Source: Sarcophilus harrisii
Lineage: Eukaryota > Chordata > Mammalia > Dasyuromorphia > Dasyuridae
DNA length: 64,000 nt
Direction: 5' to 3'
Assembly: GCF_902635505.1 (NCBI RefSeq)
Contig: NC_045427.1
Coordinates: 194,988,422 to 195,052,421 of the forward strand
Shown here: positions 45,370 through 56,649 of the stretch, in pieces
Layout of the letters: each line of letters starts with the position of its first letter
Numbering within the stretch: position 1 is the first letter of the stretch
Program-made: the position numbers and the translations under genes
The notes under the pieces: model-generated
What the model was told of the DNA's origin: nothing
The model's input: the letters and a program-made list of their open reading frames with translations, nothing else
The model's database searches: none

Positions 45370-46870
45370 ACATTTTTAATACAAAAATTTTTACAGCAGG
45401 CATCTCTGATAAAAATCTCATATTCAAACATATTGAGAATGGAGTCAAACTTATAAGAAATTAAGTTATTCCCCAACTGAAAAACAGTCAAGGATATGAA
45501 CAGTTTCACATGAAGTAATTAAAGCTATCTATAGTTTATGAAAAAAATATTCTACATCACTGTTGATTAAAGAAATGCAAATTAAAACAACTCTGAGATA
45601 ACCAGATTGGCTAATATGTAAGAAAAGGAAAATTATAAATAGGGAAATTAAGACACTAATATACTGTTGGTAGAATTACGACCTGATCCAATCATTCTTA
45701 AGACAATTTGGAATTATGCTAAAAGTGCTATAAAAACTTATTTGATCCAGGAATACCACTTAAAGATCCTAAAGAGAGAAAAAAAAGGGAGGGGAGGGTG
45801 GAAAGGTTATTAAAAGCAATATTTACTATTAATATTAATAGCAATTCTTTTCGTGGTGTCAAAAAATTAGAAATTGAGGGGATCCCATCAATTGAGGAAT
45901 GGCTGAGCAAATTGTGGTATGTGATTATAATGGAATATTATTGTGTGTAAGAAATGACAAGCATGGTGATTTTAGAAAAAATGAGGAAGGTTTACATGAA
46001 CTGATGAAAACAGAAGAACCAGAAGAATATTATATACAGTAATATTATGGGCCAGAACTCTGAACTTGAAACAAGGTATTAAGTAAGTGGAATTGATAAA
46101 GACAATGGTCATCTAGTTTAGTATGGTTCAGTATGATTGATTTAATCTTACAACAAATAATGGTTTCCTAGTTTCCTAGTGATATAATGATTGGTTTCAG
46201 AGAACAGAGAAGACAGGCGGGAGCTTAAGCTCTCAGAACCAAGGAGAGACATTCATTCGATCTTCAGTCAGGACACTAGTGGCAGGCTTTCCTCCTTCAT
46301 TTCCCCACTGAGACCACGACTGGTCTGAAAGGCTCTCCAGAAAGCTGCCCAGCCCCAGGCAGGAGATAATAAAGAATTGGGACTTTAACATCTGGATGTT
46401 CTCATGATGATTACTGAACTGAAAGGAAGGCTACTTCCAGAGACCCCAAGAAAAGCGAACCAAAGAACATTACACAGTAACAAGTAATATTGTGATAATA
46501 AACTGTGAATGACTTAGGTACTTTTAGAAAACCTGTGATATAGAACATCTGGCAAAGGACCCATAATAAAAAATACTATCCACACACTGAGAAAAAACTA
46601 ACTGATTCTGAATACAGAGCAACGAAAACCATTTTTCACTTTATTTTTTTCATGTTTTATTTGTTTCTTTGTGTCTTCTCTCACATCATGGATGAATTGG
46701 AAATATGCTGTGCATGATTGTAAAGGTATAATCTATGTCAGACTGCTTATCTTCTCAGGAAGCGGAGAAGAATAGTGAAGTGGAAGAGTATTTGGAACTC
46801 AAAATTTTTAAAAATGAATGTTAAAAGCCATTTTTACATAATGAATTGGGGAAAATATAAAATATTGTTA
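45370..46870 (+). mobile_element. LINE-1 3' region, split by a solo LTR
   Basis: Older L1 subfamily in ITGB1BP1 intron 4: ORF2 C-terminal sequence (45420-46036) and 3'UTR (46475-46860, ending 'ggaactcaaaattttt'). An LTR interrupts it. Copy A lacks the element at the equivalent place, so it postdates the duplication or was lost from A. Confidence 0.75.
46043..46474 (+). mobile_element. Solo retroviral LTR
   Basis: A 432-bp block inside the L1, flanked by 6-base direct repeats CAGTAA (46037-46042 and 46475-46480). It has an AATAAA signal near 46368 in plus orientation and ends CATTACA. The 6-bp duplication suits class II (betaretrovirus-like) elements. No internal viral genes remain; this is an old solo LTR. 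Confidence 0.7.
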
Positions 46871-47847
46871 AAGCAAAAATTAAAAAAAGATGTATGCTTT
46901 AGTTTTTAGAATAATGAAAATTCCTGTTACATTATGTGGGACAATAATCTCAAGGAAGGGCCTTAATTATCCAGCATTAGCATACTATTATATGAACCAT
47001 TTCCTATAGTTATTGCCATAGCAGCATTAGTAGTGTTCTAAACTTAGTTTTTTAAGAAAGACTGTTTTAGCTCAGATTAAATGAAACTTCTACTACCATA
47101 CTAAATTGAACTAATTTTAGTGCCACAGAAATAAATCTATCTTTACAACTTAATATTAACAATGATACAATGATATGAAATGTTAACTATATAATTAAAA
47201 ATAGAAAAATATTAACACAAAAATCAGCCAATTAGCCATAATTAATGATTAGAGAACTTATATAATATTAGATCAATATGGAAATAAATGGCTAAAGAAA
47301 CCATAATCAGAAGTATCTCTTTCTATTGAGGTAAAAGATTAATTCATTAATTTCATAGATTATTAAAAAACTGATTTGCTTTACCATTGACATATATTTT
47401 CTTTTTCACTCACTTTCACCAACTGATATATCAACAGCATTTTGGCCAAGTTTTAAGGAAATTAAAATTGTGCTCAATTACCAAGATGAGAAATTTTATT
47501 TTTATATTAACAAGAATTTATTTTCTCTTTCCTCTCTCTGCTCTACTCCATTAAAAAAAAACCCAAATCAAAAACAAGAACCTTTTACAAATATGCACAG
47601 TTAAGAAAAAATAAGTCCCATATTGACCATGTTAAGATTTGTGATTTTACTGAAAGAAATCTGGTAACCAGAATTATTCTAATAAAAAATTCTAAGGAAA
47701 ATTTAGGGAAAGAAAAATAAAACAATTAAATGTGAGATATGATACAAAAGTTTTTCTGTATCTTGTAACTTCTTTTGTTCCTAACATTTTTTAAATACTG
47801 CCAAGCAGGCAATGGTCAAAAAGTTACTGATTACTAATAAATGCTAG

Positions 47848-48060
47848 ATAAGCAGCTAGATGATGCAGTGGACAGAATACCAGTCCTCAAGTCAAGAGGA
47901 TCTGAGTTCAATCTGTGCCATTTACTAGCAGTGTGACTGTGGGCAAGTCACCGTTAACTCCACCTGCTTCTCCAGACCTCCTGACTTCAGGACTGGTGCT
48001 CTATCTACTGCGTCACTTAGCTGCCCCAACCCCAATTGCTTCTCAAAAAACAAAACAAAA
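47848..48060. mobile_element. Fold-back SINE pair
   Basis: A plus-strand SINE ('agcagctagatgatgcagtg' to 'gggcaagtcacc') is followed by an inverted SINE head ('tgacttcaggactggtgctc' to 'cacttagctgcccc') and then a plus-strand end ('aaccccaattgcttctc'). It looks like one SINE broken by a piece of another in the opposite direction, leaving complementary arms of about 50 bp. Confidence 0.65.
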
Positions 48061-48084
48061 CAAGAAAAGGGGAAAAAAAACCAT

Positions 48085-48716
48085 TGGAACCATGGTTTGA
48101 GAATTAACCCATGGAAACTGACCTTACAAGAATACATCCTTTTCCCAAAGCCAAGAATTCATTATCTAAGATTACACAAAAGCAAGGAGTTGAGATGTCA
48201 AAACCATATGTACTACAAATTCTGTCTCTAACCCAAACATCTTTTTTTTTTTTTTACCTGCGCCACATCAATATAATTTATGAGATCCAGTGGCCCTTCA
48301 AGATTTTTCCCATCAGTGAGTTTCAGTTTCTCAATGGCACCAACATATTTAATTCGAAATTCCGCACAGGTATCAGAATTACTGTTACTTTGCCCTATTA
48401 AGTGAAAATAATAAACTAGTTAATTTTTAAAATGCATATTAGCAGTAAGAACACTTGCTCTAAATTTTCCTTAATTTCAGTCCCCTACCACTAGCTACTT
48501 GCTAAATATTCCCACCTACTTATCTTGGGATCATTTCAAATTCAATCCATGCAAAACAGAATTCATTATGTTCCCCTCAAACCTGCCCCTCCTCCAAACT
48601 TACTTCTTTTTAATGAGGATACTAGCATCCTGTGCATGATTCTAATCATCTCTCCCCTGCACTAATCATAATAGCTTCTCTCTCAGTCTCTATCTAGGGT
48701 TCTCCAATTCATCTTC
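48085..48716. repeat. High-identity tract shared with 20277-20936
   Basis: Partner of the copy A tract around exon 4. It ends abruptly at 'ccaattcatcttc', after which the copies are unrelated because copy A runs into L1 sequence. Confidence 0.8.
48258..48394 (-). CDS. ITGB1BP1: ITGB1BP1 coding exon 4
   Basis: 137 bases: two bases completing a Gly codon split with exon 3, then 45 codons [45 protein letters not shown]. This opens the PTB domain. The donor is followed directly by a long A run (CAG|GTAAAAAAA...), an unusual intron start. Confidence 0.95.
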
Positions 48717-50030
48717 CACAAAGCTGAGAAAATCATCACAGGCTTTAACCTGTTCAGTTGCTCACAAATCTTCAGTGGCTCCCACTGCCTCAGACTCCTC
48801 TGCCTGGTATTTCAAATCCTCTTTAACTGAGCCCCAATCTCCCTTCTAGACTTAAACCAGACAGCCAGTCTCTGAGACTTCACAGAGAACAAGTGGTCTG
48901 ACCAGCCCCTTTGAGCATTACTCTTGATCTCTGTCTACAGGGGAAGCTCAGTCCAGGTGCCACCTTTTATGGAAAGTCTGATCAGATTGTCCAATTGCTG
49001 ATGCTCTCCCCTCTCCCAAAATTAAGTTCTTTATATTTCGCTTCTGCCCTTGCCCCAAGCACATAAACTCCTTAAGGACAGGGACTGATCTAACTTGGTT
49101 GTTGCAACAATAGCTCCTAGTGCATCCTGAGCTTCATAGGCCCTTCATAAATATAGGAATTCATTCACTGCCTCACCCTTAGTAGGCACTTCAGAAATGT
49201 GTATTGAATAGAAATGGGGATTCTCAGTTTCATTTCATTACTCCCTTCCTAAACAAAAACTAATTTATCATCATAACTTCATAGATAATAAGAAAAAAAA
49301 TCCTTTAAATGCAGGAGTAGATTTAAATACTACTGAACCAATTTATTTGTTAGTGACTCTTGTGTTGTCCTAAATAAAGATCACTAGAAGATAAATTAAC
49401 TAAGGCCTTTAAAATATATTTTTTATTTTAAAATTTAAAAAGAGAAGGGAAAAACTAACAAACTTTTAAAATAGTGACAAATTTAAATATTGGTCTTTTC
49501 CCCATACTTTCTTTACTACATTAATTTAAAATTTTCTTTCTTGTAGTCAGGAACCATTGTGATTTAAAAAAAAGAAAGAAAGAAAGAAAGAAATTTTTCT
49601 GATGTATCAGGATGTGAAATCCCATAAGAAAGCTAAGAACTTTTAGTTTTAGGCAGAATAACCTGGGATCAATCCACCCAATCTTTTTCTGCCTCAATTT
49701 CTTCCTATGTGAAATGAAAGTTTAACTAGATTGCCTTCCATATGCATGTAACTAAGTTTCTATTAAATGTCTATTTCTAACCATTTTGAATCACTGTGTG
49801 AACAATTTTGCTTTGTACTTACATGGAAAAACTATATTGTTAAAAAAAATTTTTTTAAAGACAACTGTTAGGAAAACAATGGAATTTAAGCAGAACAATT
49901 CCTCTGAGATCCAGTCCTTTGATAGAGTCCACAGTCAACAATGCTAATGGAAGGAGTTGAATGTGCTTTTCTCGAGTACTCACTTGAGATTTATTTAGGA
50001 GACTATGAGATAGGGGGGGAAAAGGAAAAT
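48717..50030. other. ITGB1BP1 intron 3, mostly unassigned
   Basis: A CR1/L3-like tail is visible at about 49055-49210 ('cataaactccttaaggacag'). A (GAAA)n run lies at about 49570-49595 and a T24 run at about 50049-50070. Nothing else is recognised. Confidence 0.45.
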
Positions 50031-50074
50031 GGTCAAGGGAGATAAAGTTTTTTTTTTTTTTTTTTTTTTTGATG

Positions 50075-50310
50075 AAGAAATCAAAACTATTCTAAATCAT
50101 TTAAAAATAATGCACTAATCACTATATTAGAAAAATGCAAGTTAAAATAATTTTAGGCCATCATCTCATACTTATCATAATGACTGAAGTGATTTAAAGG
50201 AAAAATGACAAATGTTGGAGAGAATGTGGAATAACTGGGGCACTAATGCACTGTTAGAAGTGTGAACTTCTGCAGAACAATTTGGAATTTAGCCCAAAGA
50301 GTTAAAAAAA
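50075..50310 (+). mobile_element. LINE-1 ORF2 C-terminal fragment
   Basis: 'gaagaaatcaaaactattct', 'gacaaatgttggagagaatg' and 'ctggggcactaatgcactgt' match the ORF2 C-terminal coding region. Short and decayed. Confidence 0.65.
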
Positions 50311-50906
50311 AAAAACTATCTTATATATACCTGTTAGTCCTGGCAAACAGATCTCTTTTCCAAGATTATATTTTTATTTGTTTATTTCCCCGATTAAAAC
50401 TAGAGGAATTACTTCAGCCTTTGTACTTGCGTCCTAAACAGCTGGCATAGTGCATAGCACTGAGGAAGAAATTAATAAATACTGACTGATTCTTTCCTAA
50501 CATTTCTTGGTGTATTTTTATGGTACTCACTCCACCTGCACTTCCAATCTTTTTTTTATTCATGACATTCAGAACAGAGTTCTCCTCATCATTTACTCCA
50601 GCCCTCTGACAGCCTAGTCATCTGACAATCAATATGCCTCCATACTCTATGTAAATAAACAGGGTTTCTTCCCTCTTATCTTTATACCTAGTCAAAAATG
50701 AAAAAACACATAAGACATTGCAGGAATTCTGCACTATGTAACAAAAAACTACTGGGATGTGCAATATTACACTCACATAATTTTTTTTTAAATAAAAAAG
50801 ACCGAGCAGGATCACAAATCTAAAAAAGGAAAGACCTTCACAAGCTATCCAGTCCAATGTATCAACCCCCTTTTTAACTAATGAAGAAACAGGTCAGTTT
50901 ACCTAC

Positions 50907-50985
50907 CTGAGCTTTTGGTTGAATCTGTATCAAGGCTTGCTACAGTACTTGATCTTGAAAGTCCACCAAGACTAGAGTCTACAGA
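50907..50985 (-). CDS. ITGB1BP1: ITGB1BP1 coding exon 3
   Basis: 79 bases, [26 protein letters not shown] plus one base of the next Gly codon; acceptor 'tttttcccag', donor GTAGGT. Ser/Thr-rich linker with the RSSTV phosphorylation site (Thr38). Too short for a long open frame. Confidence 0.95.
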
Positions 50986-51486
50986 CTGGGAAAAAAGGAA
51001 TTTGGTTGGGGGTGGGGGTGAAATACAATTAGGTAAAATACATTTAAAAAAAAAAACTCGTTAATTGTAATAATGAACATTTTGTTTATGTTATTTCAGG
51101 TAAAGACATTCACTGATTTCAAATAAAGGAAAGAAGATGTTAACCATCTCCATAGAGTTTATGGATAATCTTTTTTAAAAACCAGGTCAATTAAGATGAA
51201 CTATGGTAATAAAATTAATTAATAAAATTCAAAATATCAACAATAATCTAAATATTTACATAATGAATCTCTGTTCATTCTGTAATTCTATTAACATTTC
51301 TAAAGAAGTGTTTGTCTCTACTAATCTAAATTATAAAGATCCTTCCAAATGAGGCTATTTTAACCAAAATGAGGCCAACCACAATATTCTATCCATTCAA
51401 ATATTTCAAAATACTTAACTATCAATATATAAACACAGAATCGAAGCAAGAAACTCTCTTATATTTGATATGGGCAAAAAAAATTT

Positions 51487-51627
51487 TTTTTTAAGGCGAT
51501 TGAGATTAAAGTGACTTGACCCAGGTCACATAACTAGTGAGTACTAAGTATTTCAGGATACATTTGAACTCAGGTTCTCCTGACTCCAGTGCTGGTGTTC
51601 AATCCACTGCATCATCTAGCTGCCCCT
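51487..51627 (-). mobile_element. tRNA-derived marsupial SINE
   Basis: Reverse-oriented: 'aaagtgacttgacccaggtc' through 'tccactgcatcatctagctg' and 'cccc'. In intron 2 of ITGB1BP1. Confidence 0.88.
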
Positions 51628-52599
51628 ATATGAAAATATTTTATTGCATTTTAAAATATCTATTCTGAGGAATCCAACTTTCACTATGCACTCCAGTAGT
51701 TATTTCTTTGGGCACATGCCAACAACACAAAATCTGGAATTCTCAATACATCCACTCTCAAAATATACCTTCATAGGATATAACTGGTTACTATAAATGT
51801 CAAACTGCCTTCTAAGATAAATTCAATTCCTATGAGCAGAGTTGGACCTAGATGTGCTCTTCTTTCAGTTCCCATAGTCTGAGGAGAAAACAGCCCAGAT
51901 TCTACTCAAGAGCAAAGGAAATCTTCTCTTCCTCTTTTATTTAGCAGAAAATACTGACTTCAGTCCTGAAGGCTGTCAGGGCTTCTTCCTGCTTCCACCC
52001 TGATTATTGTCAAAGTAAAGCAAAGACAGCAACATCCAATTGTCAGTAGTCTGATAAAAATTGGTACTCTTGAAAGTGATGTTGGCAGCTGGCATGGAAC
52101 CCATGAGTGAGGGAAGTCCAGAGAATGTGAGGGCAGAATGTAAAGACCTGATTCTCCTCCTTTTCTCTTCCCTGGATTATAAGTGTGTTTTCTCTCAGGG
52201 CAGGCAACTATAAAACACCAACACAATTCTAGCACAAGGTTTTATACTTGAAAGATGCTTACTAAAAAGCTGCTGAAGAGTCCTGAAGTCTTGAAAACAT
52301 AGAAAACAGCCATTCTAAATTCTGAAGATTTTTATTTATAATAAAAATAGCTTCCTGATCAAACAGCTTTATATTAGGTAAACAATACATGGTAGTGAAA
52401 GGTTTCAATCACAGCACAAAATTTTACTAAACTCTCAAACTTAACACAGGTAGACATTTCTGTTTCTTCTCTAGCAATTTATTCTGGTCAAAGTAGAAAG
52501 GGCTTTAAAAATACTAGGCTAGGAATTAGTATCTCATCTGCTATACATACTGCACAACTTGACGCAAGTCAGAAAATTACTGAATGTCAGAAAATCAAA

Positions 52600-52790
52600 G
52601 AATTGCAGATTGTTATAAATGGAAGAGATCTTAGAGATCGCATTAATTCAAGCCCTTCATTTTACAGATGTAGCTAAAGCTCATAAGCAATATGACTTTG
52701 CTCAAGGTCACAGAGGTGTTCAGGGACAGAACCAGGAGTTGAGTGTTCAGGGGCAGAACCAGGAGTTGAGCTTACCTAGACTCCCAAATT
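52600..52790 (-). mobile_element. MIR remnant with a short tandem duplication
   Basis: 'cttagagatcgcattaattc', 'cattttacagatg' and 'ctcaaggtcacag' mark a MIR core. A 24-base block 'gttcaggg(a/g)cagaaccagg' with its neighbours is present twice in direct tandem (about 52719-52769). Confidence 0.6.
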
Positions 52791-53139
52791 CTAGAACTAT
52801 TCTCATATCACTTTCTTAGCTCCTCTTCCTGAATTTAGTTTTCTCTTTTATAAAAAGGGGAAAAACAAGACAACCTCTGAGATTGCTATCAGCATCAACA
52901 TTCCACGGTTTGATTCTAGTTACAACAGTCCTCTTATTTCTCCATCAAAATATCGTTCCTGACTGTGAACACAGGGGACTGGGACACAGGAAACACTCAG
53001 TAAATGAATATTGATTAACTACTTCACTAGAACACTAGACCAGGACCTACCTGTCTTTTCTCACCTTGATCTATTTAAGTTCTACAAATCCTTCAAAGCC
53101 CTGTTAACAGGTCCCACTTCTTTCAGGAATGGCAAAGTA

Positions 53140-53250
53140 TTCATGGTTATTATTATATGCCAAGCACTGTGCTGAGTGCTAGGAAGGCAAATTTTTTAAA
53201 TGAGACAATCCCTGCTCTCCTGGAGCTAACATTCTAATGGGGGAAAACAA
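53140..53250 (+). mobile_element. CR1/L2-like remnant
   Basis: 'gccaagcactgtgctgagtg', 'ctctcctggagctaacattc' and 'taatggggg' follow the widespread CR1/L2-type 3' block. Confidence 0.55.
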
Positions 53251-54349
53251 CACATAAAGAAGTCCTCATGTTCATGGGAAGTTCATCACAAATATAAAGG
53301 CCAGGCAGTCCAGGCAGTCTTAGATTCCAAGGCCCAGCAGGGAAATTAAGAGGGCAGGCAGGGACAAGAGCAAGCCTGAGAAAAATCTGTATTATCTGTA
53401 CTCTATCAGTTTATTATAATCTCCTAATCCATAGCTTTTATGTTAACTACAGCAACATCTTTTTACATATATTCACAATAGCACTAACATTCTATCATCT
53501 GTCTTAAATCCTTCCTGCAACTCCCCCTTTTCTAGGTTTCACAGCATTTATAAGAGTTACTACAAATTTGGCACAAATTATTTAAATAAAAACATTTCTT
53601 CTTACAAAGACAAAGAAGTAACTAAATACAATGATTGCATTTGACAAGATATACAACATTCTGCCCCACTAGTCCTTTGTAATGAGGATTCAGTATGTTT
53701 CATCTGTATATCTTCTGTATTATTCACTCTTTCATGTTTTTTTCTCCCTAGCTCTGTTATAAACTACTTCTGGGAAGAGACCAATGGCAAGGACTTCTGC
53801 ATATTCATAAGCATCAAGTATAGTGAAGAGTTTTTAATAATAGATGTTCAATATGTTGATTTGAATTATGCCTGCAATGTAGTGACTAGAATGGAGGGTA
53901 TATTCTATTCCACACTTTTCTGTGCTTTCATAAATGGGATTTTTATGTTAGAATTCAGAAGTCAAATTATTCTGGCTGAAAGGACAGGAGAAATGTAGGG
54001 CAAAAGAGAGAATCGAGAGGTTTCATGGAGAAAGTGGAATCTGAGTTGAGCTTTGAAGGACAGGTAGAACATCAACAGACAAAAATGATGGAAGGTTCTC
54101 TACCACTAAGTGTACTTATCATCGCACGTCTTCCTGAAACTAAGATTCCCTACAAGGAGAATAATTTACTTTGAAAACCTGCCAATCAGGAAGGTCCATG
54201 AGAACAGGGTCCATATCTATTCATTTTTACATGTCTCTTAAATTCAGTGCTGGGCCATAAGTATTCATTGAATTGTTAAATCAATTTCCAATGAAGTGGT
54301 CGTTTCAGGATCAGATGTTCTCATCTGCATCAATTAGATTTTGTCAAAC

Positions 54350-54720
54350 AAAATCATAGGATTAGAAATCTAAACCTTGAACACAGAGGTTACCTAATCC
54401 AGGCACCTCAGAGAAGTGAAAGGACTTGCCCAAGGTCACACTTGTACTAAGTGGAAAAGTCAGAACTTGAACTCAGGTCTTCTGGTTCCAAATGCAGCGA
54501 TCTTTCTTCCACATCACCACTCTATCAGAATTATCCATTTACTTTCTATTTCCTCTGTGACTATGAGGGATAATATGGCTGTATATTTGAACTTGACTTT
54601 CATACTGACAAATATCTAGCTCTGTCACCTATATGACCATAACCTGCTAGACTTCAGTTTCCTCATCTGTAAAATGAAGGAGCTGAACTAAGGTCCCTTC
54701 TAGCTCTAAATGTATGATGT
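54350..54720. mobile_element. Two MIR remnants
   Basis: 54350-54520 ('gacttgcccaaggtcacact', 'gaacttgaactcaggtcttc') and 54600-54720 ('cagtttcctcatctgtaaaa', 'ggtcccttctagctctaaat') both follow MIR consensus blocks. Confidence 0.65.
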
Positions 54721-55252
54721 TATGTCAGGCATGCTGGAGTTTGTTCTCCTCCCAGTCCAGCAAACAAAAGTTCTCAAACTTCTAAGACTCAAGAGTCACT
54801 GCTCCTACACCCCTGGGTATAAAGCTCTCTCTTTGGGGGCATCCCTACCCCTAAGTTCACAGTTGAGGGGAGCTCCCATTGCTGTATGGGTGGTATTTGG
54901 AAACTCCCATCACAGATGCAGAGTGACAATTCTACAATTTAGCATCTGAGAGAGCCTAAGGCACTCCTAGAAGGAGTCCAAAAATTGTCATCTCTCATTG
55001 CAAAGGACCCACTTGCATGCTATACCTGATTTATTTTAATGGCTTCAATGACTTGAGAAAAAACAAAACAGAACATCATCCAAAGTGGAACTAGGTCCAA
55101 TCCTTAAAATTATAAAATTAAATGTTCACAACACTTAAAGAATATCATGCAATGAGTCTATGATCAATATTCTATGTGGAGTTTCTATTATAAATACAAA
55201 CAAATTAACTGGCTGCCTGGTGACTGAATTCTAAACTCCACCCCACCCTTAC

Positions 55253-55324
55253 CTTGCTCTTAGTACTGATTTCACTACTTTGGGAACTGCTACTACTGTG
55301 TCGCTTTTTGCCTTTTCGAAACAT
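55253..55324 (-). CDS. ITGB1BP1: ITGB1BP1 coding exon 2 (start codon)
   Basis: ATG at 55324: MFRKGKKRHSSSSSQSSEIS-TKSK, 24 codons, donor GTAAGG. This matches the human N-terminus as remembered, which fixes the start. The exon's 5' untranslated part (55325-55354) begins after the acceptor 'ttgttcttccag' and contains two upstream ATGs in another frame. Confidence 0.95.
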
Positions 55325-55346
55325 TTTTCACCATAGTTGGATCCAT
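55293..55346 (-). promoter_or_regulatory. Overlapping upstream ORF in ITGB1BP1 exon 2
   Basis: Two in-frame upstream ATGs (55346 and 55334) both have a purine at -3 and G at +4. They open a 17-codon frame (MDPTMVKNVSKRQKATQ) ending at TAG 55293-55295, past the main ATG and out of frame with it. Ribosomes would need leaky scanning to reach the main start, or a different first exon must be used. Its effect is inferred. Confidence 0.5.
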
Positions 55347-55452
55347 AACCTCCCCTGGAAGAACAAAAATTGGTTACAACCAAATCAATGAAAAAGTGGC
55401 TTATTTAAACCACTTTTCCAAAAATGTTTACTTATGAAAATAAATCAAACAT

Positions 55453-55870
55453 GATTTTCTTCATGAGAAAATAGAACTTGAGACATATGAGTTATCTTGT
55501 AGCTAAGGCTGATTTCATTCCATGAAGCTCTATGTAGTCAGGACAAATGCAGAATCTTAAACTCACTGTGGCTGAAACTGTACAGAAACAAAATATTTCA
55601 TTAAAATATTAATAGCAATTCTCATTCAAAATGGTCTAAAAAGAATATTGCTTTTCTGGAGGGTGCTAGTGAGTGGACTTCTTCCAACTAGGTTTCTGTG
55701 ACTTTATGGACAAAATATATATACATATATATATTTAAAAGTTAATTTTTAAAAAAACACAGAAATGAGGGGACAGAGAGTCCATGGAACATGAAGAAGA
55801 GAACATGTTTGTAAAGAGATGTATTCCCATGGAAATAAATGTTAACTGACAAAGTTAGAATACAGAATGG
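55453..55870. repeat. Local duplicate of 57128-57490 in ITGB1BP1 intron 1
   Basis: 'cttcatgagaaaatagaact', 'ttcattccatgaagctctat', 'gctgaaactgtacagaaaca' and 'gaacatgtttgtaaagagat' recur in order at 57128-57490 and in copy A at 24740-25100, with an interposed stretch (55590-55760) that differs. Confidence 0.8.
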
Positions 55871-56649
55871 GAAAGAAAATAGAACAATTCATTCTGACAT
55901 CTGTGGATCCAATTTTCTTCACTTGGAATTCAAAGACCTAAATATTTACCCCTTACCATAGAACTTGGAAGCTATTCTACTTTTTTTTTTTTTTAAGGCA
56001 AGCTAACAAAGCATAATGACTCAGTTCTCTGAGTCAAGGGGGGGCTTCTTTTTCTAAAAGAAGTTCATTCTAAATCAATAGTATATTACTTTTTCTAGCT
56101 TAAAGAAGTTCACATTACTGAAGAAGTTATTGAAGTTTATAACTGAATTAAAAGGGGGGGCATGTCAATCTGTTTGCCATTAATTGGCAACAGAATATAA
56201 TTTGGAACATTATATGGAACAGAATATAATTTTACATACAACAACTCTCCCCTTGCTTTGCAGGGAGGGCTTCTTGTTGCCTAAACATGTAACCAATTAT
56301 TTTGAAGAAACCACTCTTTTGATTATGGAAAAAGGGATTAAGAATGGTCAGTAGGAAACTTCACTTCAGCTAAAAATCTTAGTTATAAGAAAATGTTCAC
56401 CCTATTCTTATCTCTACTATGCTGTCAGGGAGACCTTAACTGCTACCTCAAAAGAAAGGAAATCAAAATCCCTATAGTCTTTGCAGAGGCGGAGGTAGAT
56501 AAAGGATTCCCACTGCTCCCTATCCATTCAACTAAGACAACACAAATCTCTCTCTTAGGTGTCCCAAAGGGGCCTATGCTGTGTAATTCATTTACTGAAA
56601 CAAGGATCATACAGGTCTTCAGGGATCAAAGGGAAATTCAGAAGAGTCT

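Larger units (their letters stand above)
42095..48716. repeat. Segmental duplication copy B, part 1
   Basis: Collinear with 14815-20936. Contains the working exons 7 to 4 of ITGB1BP1. Later insertions specific to this copy include L1 sequence with a solo LTR (about 45370-46870) and the SINE complex at 47848-48060. Confidence 0.93.
42190..55354 (-). other. ITGB1BP1: ITGB1BP1 gene (ICAP-1), working copy, exon 2 to 3' end
   Basis: Six coding exons on the minus strand join in phase to 200 codons, the length of human ICAP-1: 24 + 26 + 1 (split Gly) + 45 + 31 + 50 + 23. ICAP-1 binds the NPxY tail of beta-1 integrin through its PTB domain, competes with talin, and partners KRIT1. Visible landmarks are the basic KGKKRH stretch near the N-terminus, Ser/Thr-rich residues 10-50 including Thr38 in RSSTV (the reported CaMKII site), and Leu135 and Ile138/139 in ALYLIIR (integrin contact). 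Introns are 42615-42896, 43047-44170, 44264-48257, 48395-50906 and 50986-55252, all GT-AG. The non-coding first exon and promoter are outside the window. All frames are open, unlike copy A. Confidence 0.95.
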
